Below are positions 34,635-42,255 of a stretch of DNA of 64,000 nucleotides, piece by piece. The translations under genes were made by a program, and so were the position numbers. The stretch spans positions 5,518,001 to 5,582,000 of the forward strand of contig NZ_CP009933.1 in NCBI RefSeq assembly GCF_000968375.1, read 5' to 3'. This stretch comes from Clostridium scatologenes. GTDB taxonomy: Bacteria > Bacillota > Clostridia > Clostridiales > Clostridiaceae. The stretch's first letter is position 1. Every line of letters begins with the position of its first letter. Under the pieces are notes generated by a model. The model did no database searches, was not told the origin of the DNA, and worked only from the letters and a program-made list of their open reading frames with translations.

Positions 34635-34901
34635 ATATAATTTGTAGTATATTATATTAAAATAGTAGAGTTACTAATTAATAAAGGTTATTTTTAAATA
34701 AAAATTTTATTTTTATAAACTTATTCTTAAATATACTGAATAAATCAAGTGTAACTTGATTGAGGTGAAATTTATTCTGCGGTTACTGAACAAATTTAAT
34801 TTTGTATAAATATTAAAATAAAATTTTATACGTTAGCATCAGCTGAATGAGTTTTTACATCCTCTTAAAAGTAAAATATGAAAAAAGAAGGGGGCTTAAA
34901 A
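34635..34901. other. Intergenic with a nested inverted repeat
   Basis: GAATAAAT (from 34739) pairs with ATTTATTC (to 34780), and inside it CAAGT pairs with ACTTG. The sequence GATTGAGGTGAAATTTATTC and the later TTTAATTTTGTATAAA recall fragments at 430-465 and 1552-1600, so this may be another worn remnant. An AGAAGGGGG site near 34883-34891 serves the next gene. Confidence 0.3.
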
Positions 34902-35090
34902 ATGAAAGAAGATATATTAATGCTTTTGAATTTAAAGGAAATTAGTGACATTATAAAGGGATTAAAAATTGCAGAAAGTTATATTAGTTCCAGTAGCATA
35001 AAGGTTGATGAAGATTTACAAAAAAATATAATAGATATGTTAAAGAAGTTAGAATATGTGGAACATGAGTATTCTAATAAATCGGATTAA
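34902..35090 (+). CDS. Small helical protein, 62 residues
   Basis: The start is the ATG at 34902, behind AAGGGGGC; an ATG at 34878 lies upstream of that site. The protein reads MKEDILMLLNLKEISDIIKG, then ...DLQKNIIDMLKKLEYVEHEY. It is all helical and acidic, with no cysteine and no membrane part. It is not an obvious Spo0E relative, since the S-Q-x-L-D signature is missing. Function is unknown. Confidence 0.6.
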   Translation: MKEDILMLLNLKEISDIIKGLKIAESYISSSSIKVDEDLQKNIIDMLKKLEYVEHEYSNKSD

Positions 35091-35217
35091 TTATTGAAAT
35101 AGTGTTTTATCCAATGAGTTATGAAGATGCAATTGCATAAATTCCTAATATGCATTTTTATTGTATTATGAGGTAATAATAATTAATGAAAAATGTATAT
35201 AAGGGGGCATTAAATCA

Positions 35218-35418
35218 ATGGATAAGTTTAAATTAGAAGACATAAAGGATGTTCATGTAGGGCATGTTCCAGCAGCTAAAAAAGGAATAATAGATAGTCT
35301 TATGGGAAAGGATCTTTTAAAAGAAAGTGTATCATTAGAACACATGTCTTCATATAAACAAGGCCATCAGTTAGGAACTGAAATTGAAGACTTGTTAAAA
35401 GGATATGAGCAGGATTAG
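35218..35418 (+). CDS. Small soluble protein, 66 residues
   Basis: An AAGGGGGCATT site precedes the ATG. The protein reads MDKFKLEDIKDVHVGHVPAA then KKGIIDSLMGKDLLKESVSL and ends EIEDLLKGYEQD. It is acidic and probably helical. I recognise no family. A hairpin with a T-rich tail at 35483 would end its transcript. Confidence 0.6.
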   Translation: MDKFKLEDIKDVHVGHVPAAKKGIIDSLMGKDLLKESVSLEHMSSYKQGHQLGTEIEDLLKGYEQD

Positions 35419-35482
35419 TAAATATTATATTATGAAAATTTTTACTTAAAACTATTATTCTTTTAGAACTAAAAAAATTAGA

Positions 35483-35532
35483 AGGGTTAGTACTGAAATT
35501 AGAATTAATTTTAGTATTAACTCTTATTTTTG
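35483..35532 (+). terminator. Terminator-like hairpin with G-U pairs
   Basis: AGGGTTAGTACTGAAATT (35483-35500) can pair with AATTTTAGTATTAACTCT (35507-35524) using three G-U wobbles, followed by TATTTTTG. Such wobbles point to RNA, not DNA, pairing. Confidence 0.65.
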
Positions 35533-35635
35533 TTAGTAAAATATGATTTGATGTAATTTTTTGTAATATTTCAAAATAGAAGTTTATATAGAATAAAAAT
35601 ATAATAAAAAATGCATAGTGTAGATAAATGAAGAA

Positions 35636-35668
35636 AAATAGTACAGATATAAACTCTGTACTATTTTT
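35636..35668 (+). terminator. Second hairpin with T-run upstream of pflB
   Basis: AAAATAGTACAGA pairs with TCTGTACTATTTT (loop TATAAAC), then T. It lies 110 bases after the previous terminator with no gene between, so either a short RNA is made from about 35535 or it is a backup stop before pflB. Confidence 0.55.
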
Positions 35669-35808
35669 TAAACTAAAAACGGCTAAATACAATGAAAAAA
35701 TATATTGATACAGACGATAAAAAAGTATATAATAGGATTATCAAATAGGACATAAAACGTAATTAAATTAAAATAAATGTAATAAAATATCGAATAGAAG
35801 GAGCGTGT

Positions 35809-38058
35809 ATGGTTATGAAACAATGGCAAGGATTTAAATCAGGTATATGGACAGAGGAAATAGACGTAAGAGAATTCATACAAAAAAACTATACAGCATA
35901 TGAAGGAGATAAAAGTTTTTTAGAAGCAGCAACAGAAAAAACTAATAAGCTTTGGAAAGAAGCAGAAGAGTTAATTATAGAAGAAATCAAAAAAGGAATT
36001 ATAGATGTTGAAACTAATGAAATTTCAGGTATAAATAATTTTAAACCTGGTTACTTGGACAAGGAAAATGAAGTTATAGTAGGATTTCAAACAGATGCAC
36101 CACTAAAGAGAATAATGAATCCTTTTGGTGGAATGAGAATGGTAGAACAGTCCTTAGAAGAATATGGCTTTAAGATGAATGAGAATATAGAAAATTATTT
36201 TAGTAAATATAGAAAGACTCATAATCAAGGAGTATTTGATGCTTATACAGAAGCTACAAGAAAAGCAAGAACAGTGGGACTTCTTACAGGCCTTCCAGAT
36301 GCTTATGGAAGAGGAAGAATAATAGGAGATTACAGAAGAATAGCTCTTTATGGAATAGATTTTTTAACAGCACAGAAGAAAAAAGATTTAAATGAGTTAG
36401 TAGGACCAACTACAGATGAACTTATAAGACTTAGAGAAGAAGTATCAATGCAAATTAGAGCTTTAGGCGAAATAAAGGCTATGGCAGCATCCTACGGAAT
36501 AGATATATCAAAGCCAGCATCAAATGCTGTAGAGGCAGCTCAATTCTTATACTTTGGATATTTGGCAGGAGTAAAAGAAAATAATGGAGCAGCAATGTCC
36601 ATAGGAAGAAATACTACATTCTTAGATATATATATAGAAAGAGATTTGAAAAATGGGATTTTAACAGAAGCAGAAGCACAAGAGATAATAGATCAGCTTG
36701 TTATAAAATTAAGGATGGTAAGACATTTAAGAACACCAGAGTATAATGATTTATTTGCAGGAGATCCTAACTGGGTAACAGAATCCATAGGTGGAATTGG
36801 AATAAATGGTAAATCATTAGTCACAAAGACAGCTTATAGATTTTTACACACATTAACTAATTTAGGACCAGCCCCAGAACCAAATATGACAGTTTTATGG
36901 TCAGAAAAGCTTCCACAAAACTTCAAAAATTATTGTTCTGAAATGTCCATAAAAACAGACTCTTTGCAGTATGAAAATGATGATATAATGAGACCGATAT
37001 ATGGAGATGATTATGGTATAGCTTGCTGTGTATCTGCTATGGAAATAGGAAAGAGAATGCAGTTCTTTGGAGCAAGAGCAAATCTTGCAAAATCATTACT
37101 CTATGCAATAAATGGAGGATATGACGAAAAGAAAAAATCTAAAGATGGAAGTTTGATTAAAGTTGTACCAGGTATAGAAAAGATGGAAGATGAAGTTCTT
37201 GATTTCAATAAGGTACTTAATAATTATAACAAAGTTATGGAATATGTAGCTGAATTATATGTGGATACAATGAACACTATTCACTACATGCATGATAAAT
37301 ATGCTTATGAAGCAGGGCAGATGGCTCTTCATGATACAGCTGTTAAAAGATTTATGGCTTTTGGAATAGCAGGCTTGTCAGTAGCAGCAGATTCATTAAG
37401 TGCTATAAAATATGCAAAGGTTAAACCAATAAGAAATGAAGATGGAATAACTGTGGACTTTGAAATAGAAGGAAGCTTCCCTAAGTATGGAAATGATGAT
37501 GATAGAGTTGATGATTTAGCAGTACAGGTAGTTAAGAAATTTTCAAATGAGCTTAAAAAACATAAAACTTATAGAGATGCAGAACATTCATTATCGGTGT
37601 TAACAATAACATCAAATGTGGTATATGGAAAGAAAACAGGAACAACACCAGATGGAAGAAAAGCAGGAGAGCCACTAGCACCAGGAGCAAATCCAATGCA
37701 TGGAAGAGATGAAAATGGAGCATTAGCATCACTTAATTCAGTGGCAAAAATACCATATAGAACTTACTGTCAGGATGGAGTATCCAACACGTTTTCTATA
37801 ATACCAGATGCACTTGGAAAAGATGAAGAAAGCAGAATAGTAAATCTTTCAAACATGATGGATGGATATTTTACGCAAGGAGCATTTCATTTGAATGTAA
37901 ATGTGTTAAACAGAGAAACCTTGGTAGATGCTATGGAAAATCCGGAAAAGTATCCAACACTTACAATAAGAGTATCAGGATATGCTGTTCATTTTAACAG
38001 ATTAACTAGAGAGCAGCAAATGGAAGTTATAAATAGAACTTTCCATGAAAAAATGTAA
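35809..38058 (+). CDS. pflB: Pyruvate formate-lyase (formate C-acetyltransferase)
   Basis: This glycyl-radical enzyme converts pyruvate and CoA to acetyl-CoA and formate. It has 749 residues, the normal length. The thiyl pair is C406-C407 in GIACCVSAM. The radical glycine is G724 in the C-terminal RVSGYAVHFNRL. Other family marks are TGLPDAYGRGRIIGDYRR and TLGPAPEPNMTVLWS-like LGPAPEPNMTVLWSEKLP. AAGGAG (35798-35803) could serve the ATG at 35809 or the in-frame ATG at 35815; the latter gives 747 residues. The activase gene pflA follows 160 bases later. Confidence 0.97.
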   Translation: MVMKQWQGFKSGIWTEEIDVREFIQKNYTAYEGDKSFLEAATEKTNKLWKEAEELIIEEIKKGIIDVETNEISGINNFKPGYLDKENEVIVGFQTDAPLKRIMNPFGGMRMVEQSLEEYGFKMNENIENYFSKYRKTHNQGVFDAYTEATRKARTVGLLTGLPDAYGRGRIIGDYRRIALYGIDFLTAQKKKDLNELVGPTTDELIRLREEVSMQIRALGEIKAMAASYGIDISKPASNAVEAAQFLYFGYLAGVKENNGAAMSIGRNTTFLDIYIERDLKNGILTEAEAQEIIDQLVIKLRMVRHLRTPEYNDLFAGDPNWVTESIGGIGINGKSLVTKTAYRFLHTLTNLGPAPEPNMTVLWSEKLPQNFKNYCSEMSIKTDSLQYENDDIMRPIYGDDYGIACCVSAMEIGKRMQFFGARANLAKSLLYAINGGYDEKKKSKDGSLIKVVPGIEKMEDEVLDFNKVLNNYNKVMEYVAELYVDTMNTIHYMHDKYAYEAGQMALHDTAVKRFMAFGIAGLSVAADSLSAIKYAKVKPIRNEDGITVDFEIEGSFPKYGNDDDRVDDLAVQVVKKFSNELKKHKTYRDAEHSLSVLTITSNVVYGKKTGTTPDGRKAGEPLAPGANPMHGRDENGALASLNSVAKIPYRTYCQDGVSNTFSIIPDALGKDEESRIVNLSNMMDGYFTQGAFHLNVNVLNRETLVDAMENPEKYPTLTIRVSGYAVHFNRLTREQQMEVINRTFHEKM

Positions 38059-38133
38059 TTTAAGATGCCAGATTCAGGTGTTTGAAAAGAAAAGTCTTTT
38101 CAAATACCTAAAATATAATAAATCCTTATAATG

Positions 38134-38168
38134 AAATGTACCCGTTGTATTAAACAGCGGGTACATTT
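38134..38168 (+). terminator. Hairpin between pflB and pflA
   Basis: AAATGTACCCG (38134-38144) pairs perfectly with CGGGTACATTT (38158-38168). No T-run follows, so it is more likely a processing or stability element that lets pflB exceed pflA than a full stop. Confidence 0.55.
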
Positions 38169-38218
38169 ACAATATAAGATAGTGAATTGAAAAAGTGTTT
38201 GGATAAGGAGGTAAAATT

Positions 38219-38938
38219 ATGATTTTGGGTAAAATGCATTCATTTGAAAGTATGGGATTAGTTGATGGACCAGGAATAAGAACAGTGGTATTTATGCAGG
38301 GGTGTTCTCTAAGATGTGCATATTGTCATAATCCTGATACTTGGAATTTTCAAGGAGGAATTGAAATTACACCAGAAGAACTGGTTAAAAAAATTATTAG
38401 GTTTAAGCCGTATTTTAAAAATGGTGGAGGAGTTACATTTTCAGGTGGAGAACCCTTAATGCAGCCAGATTTTTTAATAGAAACATTAAAATTATGTAAG
38501 GAACAAGGAATTCATACTACAATAGACACTGCGGGATATGGTGTGGGAAGGTATGATGAAATTTTGAAATATACAGATCTAGTATTACTTGATATAAAGC
38601 ATATAGATGATAATGGATATAAAAATTTAGTAGGTCAAAGTAAAAAAGGTTTTGATGAATTTTTACAGGCAGTTCAGAAAGCTAATACAAAATTGTGGAT
38701 AAGGCATGTAGTAGTTCCAGGGATAACAGATTCAGAAGGGCATATAAAAAAGATAGCTAGTATAATAAAAAGTATAAAAAATATAGAAAAAGTAGAGCTT
38801 CTTCCATATCATACTTTAGGAGTGGAAAAATACAATAAAATGGGAATTGAATATAAATTGTCACATGTAGGTTCTATGAATAAAGAAGAATTAGATAAGT
38901 TATATAAAATACTTAACAAGGAAATGGAAGATAGGTAA
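38219..38938 (+). CDS. pflA: Pyruvate formate-lyase activating enzyme
   Basis: This radical-SAM enzyme, 239 residues, installs the glycyl radical on PflB. An AAGGAGG site precedes the ATG. Motifs: SMGLVDGPGIRTVVFMQGCS, then LRCAYCHNPDTW with the CxxxCxxC cluster site, TFSGGEPLMQ, and IRHVVVPGITD. It has no ferredoxin insert, as expected for PflA. It is co-oriented with pflB and ends with a very strong terminator. Confidence 0.97.
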   Translation: MILGKMHSFESMGLVDGPGIRTVVFMQGCSLRCAYCHNPDTWNFQGGIEITPEELVKKIIRFKPYFKNGGGVTFSGGEPLMQPDFLIETLKLCKEQGIHTTIDTAGYGVGRYDEILKYTDLVLLDIKHIDDNGYKNLVGQSKKGFDEFLQAVQKANTKLWIRHVVVPGITDSEGHIKKIASIIKSIKNIEKVELLPYHTLGVEKYNKMGIEYKLSHVGSMNKEELDKLYKILNKEMEDR

Positions 38939-38940
38939 TG

Positions 38941-38993
38941 AAAACTAAAAAAGAACCTGTAACTTCAAAGTTCAGGTTCTTTTTTAGTTTTTA
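38941..38993 (+). terminator. Strong terminator of pflBA
   Basis: AAAACTAAAAAAGAACCTG (38941-38959) pairs perfectly with its complement at 38973-38991. The T-run lies in the 3' arm. Confidence 0.88.
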
Positions 38994-39107
38994 TTATTGG
39001 AGAATGAAAAATGAGTAAAACAACTAAATAAAAATATACTAAAAATTATTTTGAACCAGTTTGTGTAAGCAATTCTAGAAGAAGCTTATTTAGTAGTTAT
39101 TTTGATA

Positions 39108-39278
39108 TTAAACGTGTGAACCATTATCATTATTGCGCATAACTCTTCCTTTAGCTGCATAAACAGATGGATTTCCTCTTTCCATATATCCATTTTGAGA
39201 TTCTTGGCTATTATCACTGTGATCTAATGCAGATCTAAGCTTTGCATCTTCGCCATGATGCGGTTTCTTTTTAGTCAT
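39108..39278 (-). CDS. Small charged protein, 56 residues
   Basis: The minus strand from the ATG at 39276-39278 reads MTKKKPHHGEDAKLRSALDH, then SDNSQESQNGYMERGNPSVY and ends NNDNGSHV. The AGGAGG site lies inside the stop region of the upstream gene, so the two are translated as a pair. It is hydrophilic, Lys/His/Asn rich, and without predicted structure. A small spore- or stress-type protein is conceivable, but I recognise no family. Confidence 0.65.
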   Translation of the reverse strand: MTKKKPHHGEDAKLRSALDHSDNSQESQNGYMERGNPSVYAAKGRVMRNNDNGSHV

Positions 39279-39290
39279 AAGTATAACCTC

Positions 39291-39434
39291 CTATCTTCCA
39301 GAAAATTTACCGGATACTCCAGGTGTTTCCTTTTGTTGCCTTTTTTCGTCCTCGTATTTAGATTCATTTCTAAATTCTTTATCTCTTGTATATAGATCTT
39401 CTCTATTATATATATTTGGTTTCTTTTTTGGCAT
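39291..39434 (-). CDS. Small charged protein, 47 residues
   Basis: The minus strand from the ATG at 39432-39434 reads MPKKKPNIYNREDLYTRDKE then FRNESKYEDEKRQQKETPGV and ends SGKFSGR. An AAAGGAGTG site precedes it. Both this and the next small gene start M-x-KKKP, so they may be related. It is highly charged and probably unstructured. Its stop (39291-39293) overlaps the ribosome-binding site of the following gene. Confidence 0.65.
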   Translation of the reverse strand: MPKKKPNIYNREDLYTRDKEFRNESKYEDEKRQQKETPGVSGKFSGR

Positions 39435-39548
39435 AGATAAGCACTCCTTTCGTATTTATATTTTCCTGTAAAAAAACTTTTATACTTATGTGTCGATATG
39501 TTTAAAAATCAATTGGATGTGTTAAAATAATATTAAGACAAAAAGGAG

Positions 39549-40223
39549 ATGGTGATTCTGTATACAAATATCTTGAAAATTGATAATGCAAGCATATTCA
39601 TTGCTGATATAAAAGAAAAATCAAATATAGTTATAGGAGTACCTCATCATACCCCATCTGGTACAATAAAGATGCCATGTAATTCTCATCCGTATAGTGA
39701 TGAAAATGCGGGATATATAGGAAGTTACATTGCAGAAAAGCTTAAAGCTTCTTTTTTATGTGCATGTAATTATTTTATAGATGTAAATAAAAATCATAAT
39801 GATAATTACAGTGACTATTACATAGCACTTAAAAAATGTAATCCTAGCTATCTAGTAGAAATTCATGGACATGGTATGGAACATTCAGGAAATAATATAG
39901 AAATATCCAGTGGGTGCAAAGAAGATGAAAAATATGCATTAGAATTGAAAAAAAGCTTAGAAAGTATTATTTGTAGAAAATGGAACAAAGATAGACAAGA
40001 CAAAGATATTTGTAGGATTAAAGAACTTAACATAAATGCAAGCTTTAATAAAATATATTTTAAAGCTACAAAATCTTCCACAATAATAGATAAAGGATGG
40101 ATTAGCTATCACATAGAATTACCAGTAATATTAAGAATAATTCCTGGTGAAAAAAATAAATTACCTTCTTGTGGACAAAAATTTAGTGAAATACTTTATG
40201 AAGCTATAAAAAGTATATGTTAG
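39549..40223 (+). CDS. N-formylglutamate amidohydrolase-like zinc hydrolase
   Basis: This 224-residue protein has VIGVPHHTPSGTIKMPCNSH, then PYSDENAGYIGSYIAEKL (D-E-N), ...FIDVNKNHND, and YLVEIHGHGMEHSGNNIEIS. The order HH / DEN / E-x-HGHG resembles N-formylglutamate amidohydrolase-type zinc peptidases, which free amino acids from acylated substrates. Substrate and metal are inferred. The AAAAGGAG site directly touches the ATG at 39549, so translation may really start a few codons later, at GTG 39552 or CTG 39558. It is monocistronic. Confidence 0.55.
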   Translation: MVILYTNILKIDNASIFIADIKEKSNIVIGVPHHTPSGTIKMPCNSHPYSDENAGYIGSYIAEKLKASFLCACNYFIDVNKNHNDNYSDYYIALKKCNPSYLVEIHGHGMEHSGNNIEISSGCKEDEKYALELKKSLESIICRKWNKDRQDKDICRIKELNINASFNKIYFKATKSSTIIDKGWISYHIELPVILRIIPGEKNKLPSCGQKFSEILYEAIKSIC

Positions 40224-40265
40224 TAATTTGAAAATTAGTTATCTTAAATAAATTTTTAAAAGTGG

Positions 40266-40294
40266 TTGACATGTTTCAATTGAAATGGTATTAT
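40266..40294 (+). promoter_or_regulatory. Promoter of the T-box leader
   Basis: TTGACA (40266-40271) and TATTAT (40289-40294) are 17 bases apart. Transcription would start near 40301, at the 5' end of the T-box leader. Confidence 0.75.
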
Positions 40295-40300
40295 ATAATA

Positions 40301-40577
40301 AATTTAAAAGTAAATCCTTTGATAAGGAAGAGTAGCCAGGATGTTTAGTCATAGAGAGTTGAGGATGGTGTAATCTCAATACAATAACGAATGGTGAATG
40401 GACCTTTTAGGAGTAAATCGAAATTCAAAGTTTTGAAGAGTAGTGGTTACCGTTATCCATACGTTATAATGGATAGGATATGTTAGTATCCGAAAGAGTG
40501 GTGTTTTAGTACACAATTTAGGTGGTACCGCGGAAGTATCTCCGTCCTAATATATTTTTTAGGACGGAGTTTTTTTA
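40301..40577 (+). promoter_or_regulatory. T-box riboswitch (probably tRNA-Trp) for trpP
   Basis: The leader has the T-box parts in order: Stem I with AGAGAG (40353-40358) and GGTGTAA (40367-40373), the specifier region, the T-box AGGTGGTACCGCGG (40520-40533), and the terminator CTCCGTCCTAA/TTAGGACGGAG ending in T's (40540-40577). TGG, the Trp codon, occurs at 40392-40394 and 40399-40401 on the 3' side of Stem I, where the specifier lies. Uncharged tRNA-Trp binding would favour the antiterminator. The gene downstream looks like a tryptophan transporter, which agrees. Confidence 0.9.
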
Positions 40578-40748
40578 TGCAAATTTATAAAGCCGGCTTT
40601 TTATATAAATTTGATTGTATACATCTTGATGAAACTAGTATTTTAGCTATAAGGCATCATTCATTATACAAATGTTAATTGAATTTGGAAATATAAACTG
40701 TATATTTGAAAAAACTATTAATTTTTAATTGAAAAGGAGATATTTATT

Positions 40749-41258
40749 ATGAATTTAAAGAGATTGATTACAAATTCACTACTTTTAGCTATAGGTGCAG
40801 TATTGCATCAGATTACCCCTCCATTAGTACTTGGAATGAAGCCAGATTTTTCACTAGCTATGCTATTTATAATAATGATACTAAATGAGGATTATAAATC
40901 TTGTATAAGTGCAGGACTTATAGCAGGTATATTGGCAGCTGCAACTACGGGATTTCCAGGTGGACAAATACCAAATGTAATAGACAAATTGATAACTGCT
41001 AATGTAATGTTTTTATTCTTAAAACCTATTAGAAAAGCTTTGAATAATCAAATAAAAATAATTATAACTACGGCTATAGGAACACTTATAAGTGGTACAG
41101 CATTTTTGACATTAGCTTCAATTATGGTTGGACTTCCAACTAGCTTTCGCGTATTATTTTTATCAGTAGTACTTCCAGCCATAGTTATAAATACTGTTGC
41201 AGGTTCAGTTCTATTTAATGCTATTAATGTAGCGCTTAAAAGAAGAGCAACAACTTAA
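40749..41258 (+). CDS. trpP: Tryptophan transporter TrpP family
   Basis: This 169-residue membrane protein has an AAAAGGAG site. It has about five membrane segments. It reads NSLLLAIGAVLHQITPPLVL, then GMKPDFSLAMLFIIMILNED and FPGGQIPNVIDKLITANVMF, all typical of the TrpP (YhaG) family. It imports tryptophan, perhaps with an energy-coupling partner; the mechanism is not settled. Control by the T-box upstream ties expression to uncharged tRNA. Confidence 0.88.
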   Translation: MNLKRLITNSLLLAIGAVLHQITPPLVLGMKPDFSLAMLFIIMILNEDYKSCISAGLIAGILAAATTGFPGGQIPNVIDKLITANVMFLFLKPIRKALNNQIKIIITTAIGTLISGTAFLTLASIMVGLPTSFRVLFLSVVLPAIVINTVAGSVLFNAINVALKRRATT

Positions 41259-41280
41259 AAAAATGCGAAGCATTTTTTAT
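41258..41280 (+). terminator. Small terminator after trpP
   Basis: AAAAATGC-GAA-GCATTTTT with a following T forms a short hairpin right at the stop codon. It carries the GCGAAGC core seen in other hairpins of this window. Confidence 0.7.
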
Positions 41281-41455
41281 AGGGCAATTGATAGAGAACA
41301 GTGAAGATTAGTTTTCCTCTTTACATGGGAAGACTAATTTATTTTAAAGCTTGTTTTGCATTACCAAAACAAGCTTTAAATTTATATAAGTCAGCAATAT
41401 TTCCATTTAGCGAAACAATTCATTAAAAATTAAAAGAAAGCTTTTAAATCTATTG
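41280..41455. repeat. Miniature inverted-repeat element, copy M2 (degenerate, truncated)
   Basis: It starts ATAGGGCAATTGATAGAGAA, a worn form of the AGAGGACAATTGACAGAGG end. It keeps GTTTTCCTCTTTACATGGGA, TTATATAAGTCAGCAATATT and ATTTAGCGAAACAATTCATT from the core. The right arm is missing. It directly follows trpP. Confidence 0.6.
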
Positions 41456-41469
41456 CTTCACAAATATAT

Positions 41470-41574
41470 ATAGTATAAAACAAACAGCAAAGCTGATAAT
41501 GGGTGAAAGTATAGGATTTCCTATTTTAGAGCAAAGCCTAATATTAATGAGATTAAATAATACAGGAATGTCAT
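41470..41574 (-). pseudogene. Remnant of a small membrane peptide
   Basis: On the minus strand an ATG at about 41572-41574 behind TGGAGGT opens MTFLYYLISLILGFALK and then a TAG. A shifted frame continues GNPILSPIISFAVCFILYIF. Together they look like a two-segment membrane protein with a frameshift. The match is weak, so confidence is low. Confidence 0.3.
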
Positions 41575-41593
41575 AGTATAACCTCCATTAGAT

Positions 41594-41728
41594 TTAATAA
41601 AAGTCTCCTTCTTTAATTTTAGAAGCTGTTGCTAAGGCTTCACCTATTTCTGCTCCTTGATATCCTGTATAAGTTACAGCTCTTAATAATTCAAATGAAA
41701 ATGCTTGGCCTTGAAAATGTAGTTTCAT
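41594..41728 (-). pseudogene. N-terminal fragment of an alpha/beta hydrolase
   Basis: The minus strand reads MKLHFQGQAFSFELLRAVTY, then TGYQGAEIGEALATASKIKE and GDFY, with a stop. This resembles the N-terminus of a clostridial alpha/beta-hydrolase (dipeptidyl-aminopeptidase-like, often continuing ESWYKEW). Only 44 codons remain and the catalytic part is gone. The stop is followed by the small membrane-peptide remnant. Confidence 0.5.
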
Positions 41729-41889
41729 AGTTAAATCTTCCTCTGTATAATAATTTTTAGTCTTATTGTTATTAAATATGTTTTTCGTTGAACGATCAGT
41801 GAATTAAATATGTAAGTTTGTTAATTTGCAAATAATCAATAGGCATTGTAAAAAATATATTATTATTCTTAATCTTAAATACTTTTTTA

Positions 41890-42091
41890 TAAATATCATC
41901 GGTATTGTAAGAATGGTAACAATAGAAAGCTCACTAATGGAACTATACGCTTGGCTAAGAGAATAGTCTCTATCGAGGTGATCTGGGAGGTTATGTTGAT
42001 ATTCAAGATGTAATTAATTTTATTGAAATAGTTTGCCATTGTAAAATGCCTGTATATGGACATAATAATATAATTATATTAATCAAGTGAT
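41890..42091 (+). pseudogene. Coding remnant readable in two frames
   Basis: One frame reads NNRKLTNGTIRLAKRIVSIE up to about 41970. The next frame continues GDLGGYVDIQDVINFIEIVC and ends ...NNIIILIK with the TGA of AATCAAGTGA in repeat copy A. Joined at a +1/-1 shift near 41970 they make about 65 residues. No family is recognised. The same Ile-Lys-stop ending occurs at 1542 and 2742. Confidence 0.3.
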
Positions 42092-42232
42092 TCTTAGATT
42101 TAGATGGAGTTTGTTTATGAGGGATACTTTTTTCTACATCTGAGTCTTAGAAGAACTTATCCAGGGGCGTGTCAGCCGTTATCTCTCACCTTAAGAGAAT
42201 AGGAGTGTTACGGATGGTAGCCATTGGATAAA
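42081..42232 (+). repeat. Structured repeat, copy A (complete form)
   Basis: This is the fullest copy. It starts AATCAAGTGATTCTTAG, then a hairpin AGATTTAGAT/ATCTGAGTCT whose pairs survive as G-U relative to copy B (AGACTCAGAT). The closing stem is TTATCCA (42157-42163) with TGGATAA (42225-42231). Inside are GGGGCGTGTCAGCCGTTAT and GTGTTACGGATGGTAGCCAT, in which CCGT pairs with ACGG. The transporter gene starts 24 bases after it, so it could sit in that gene's leader. Confidence 0.75.
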
Positions 42233-42255
42233 TTTGATAAGAAAGTTGGAATGTT

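Noticed and set aside
42081..42232. c-di-GMP riboswitch for repeat copy A
   Set aside because: GATGGTAGCC loosely recalls the GEMM 3' part, but the rest of the consensus is missing and copies follow gene ends rather than precede starts.
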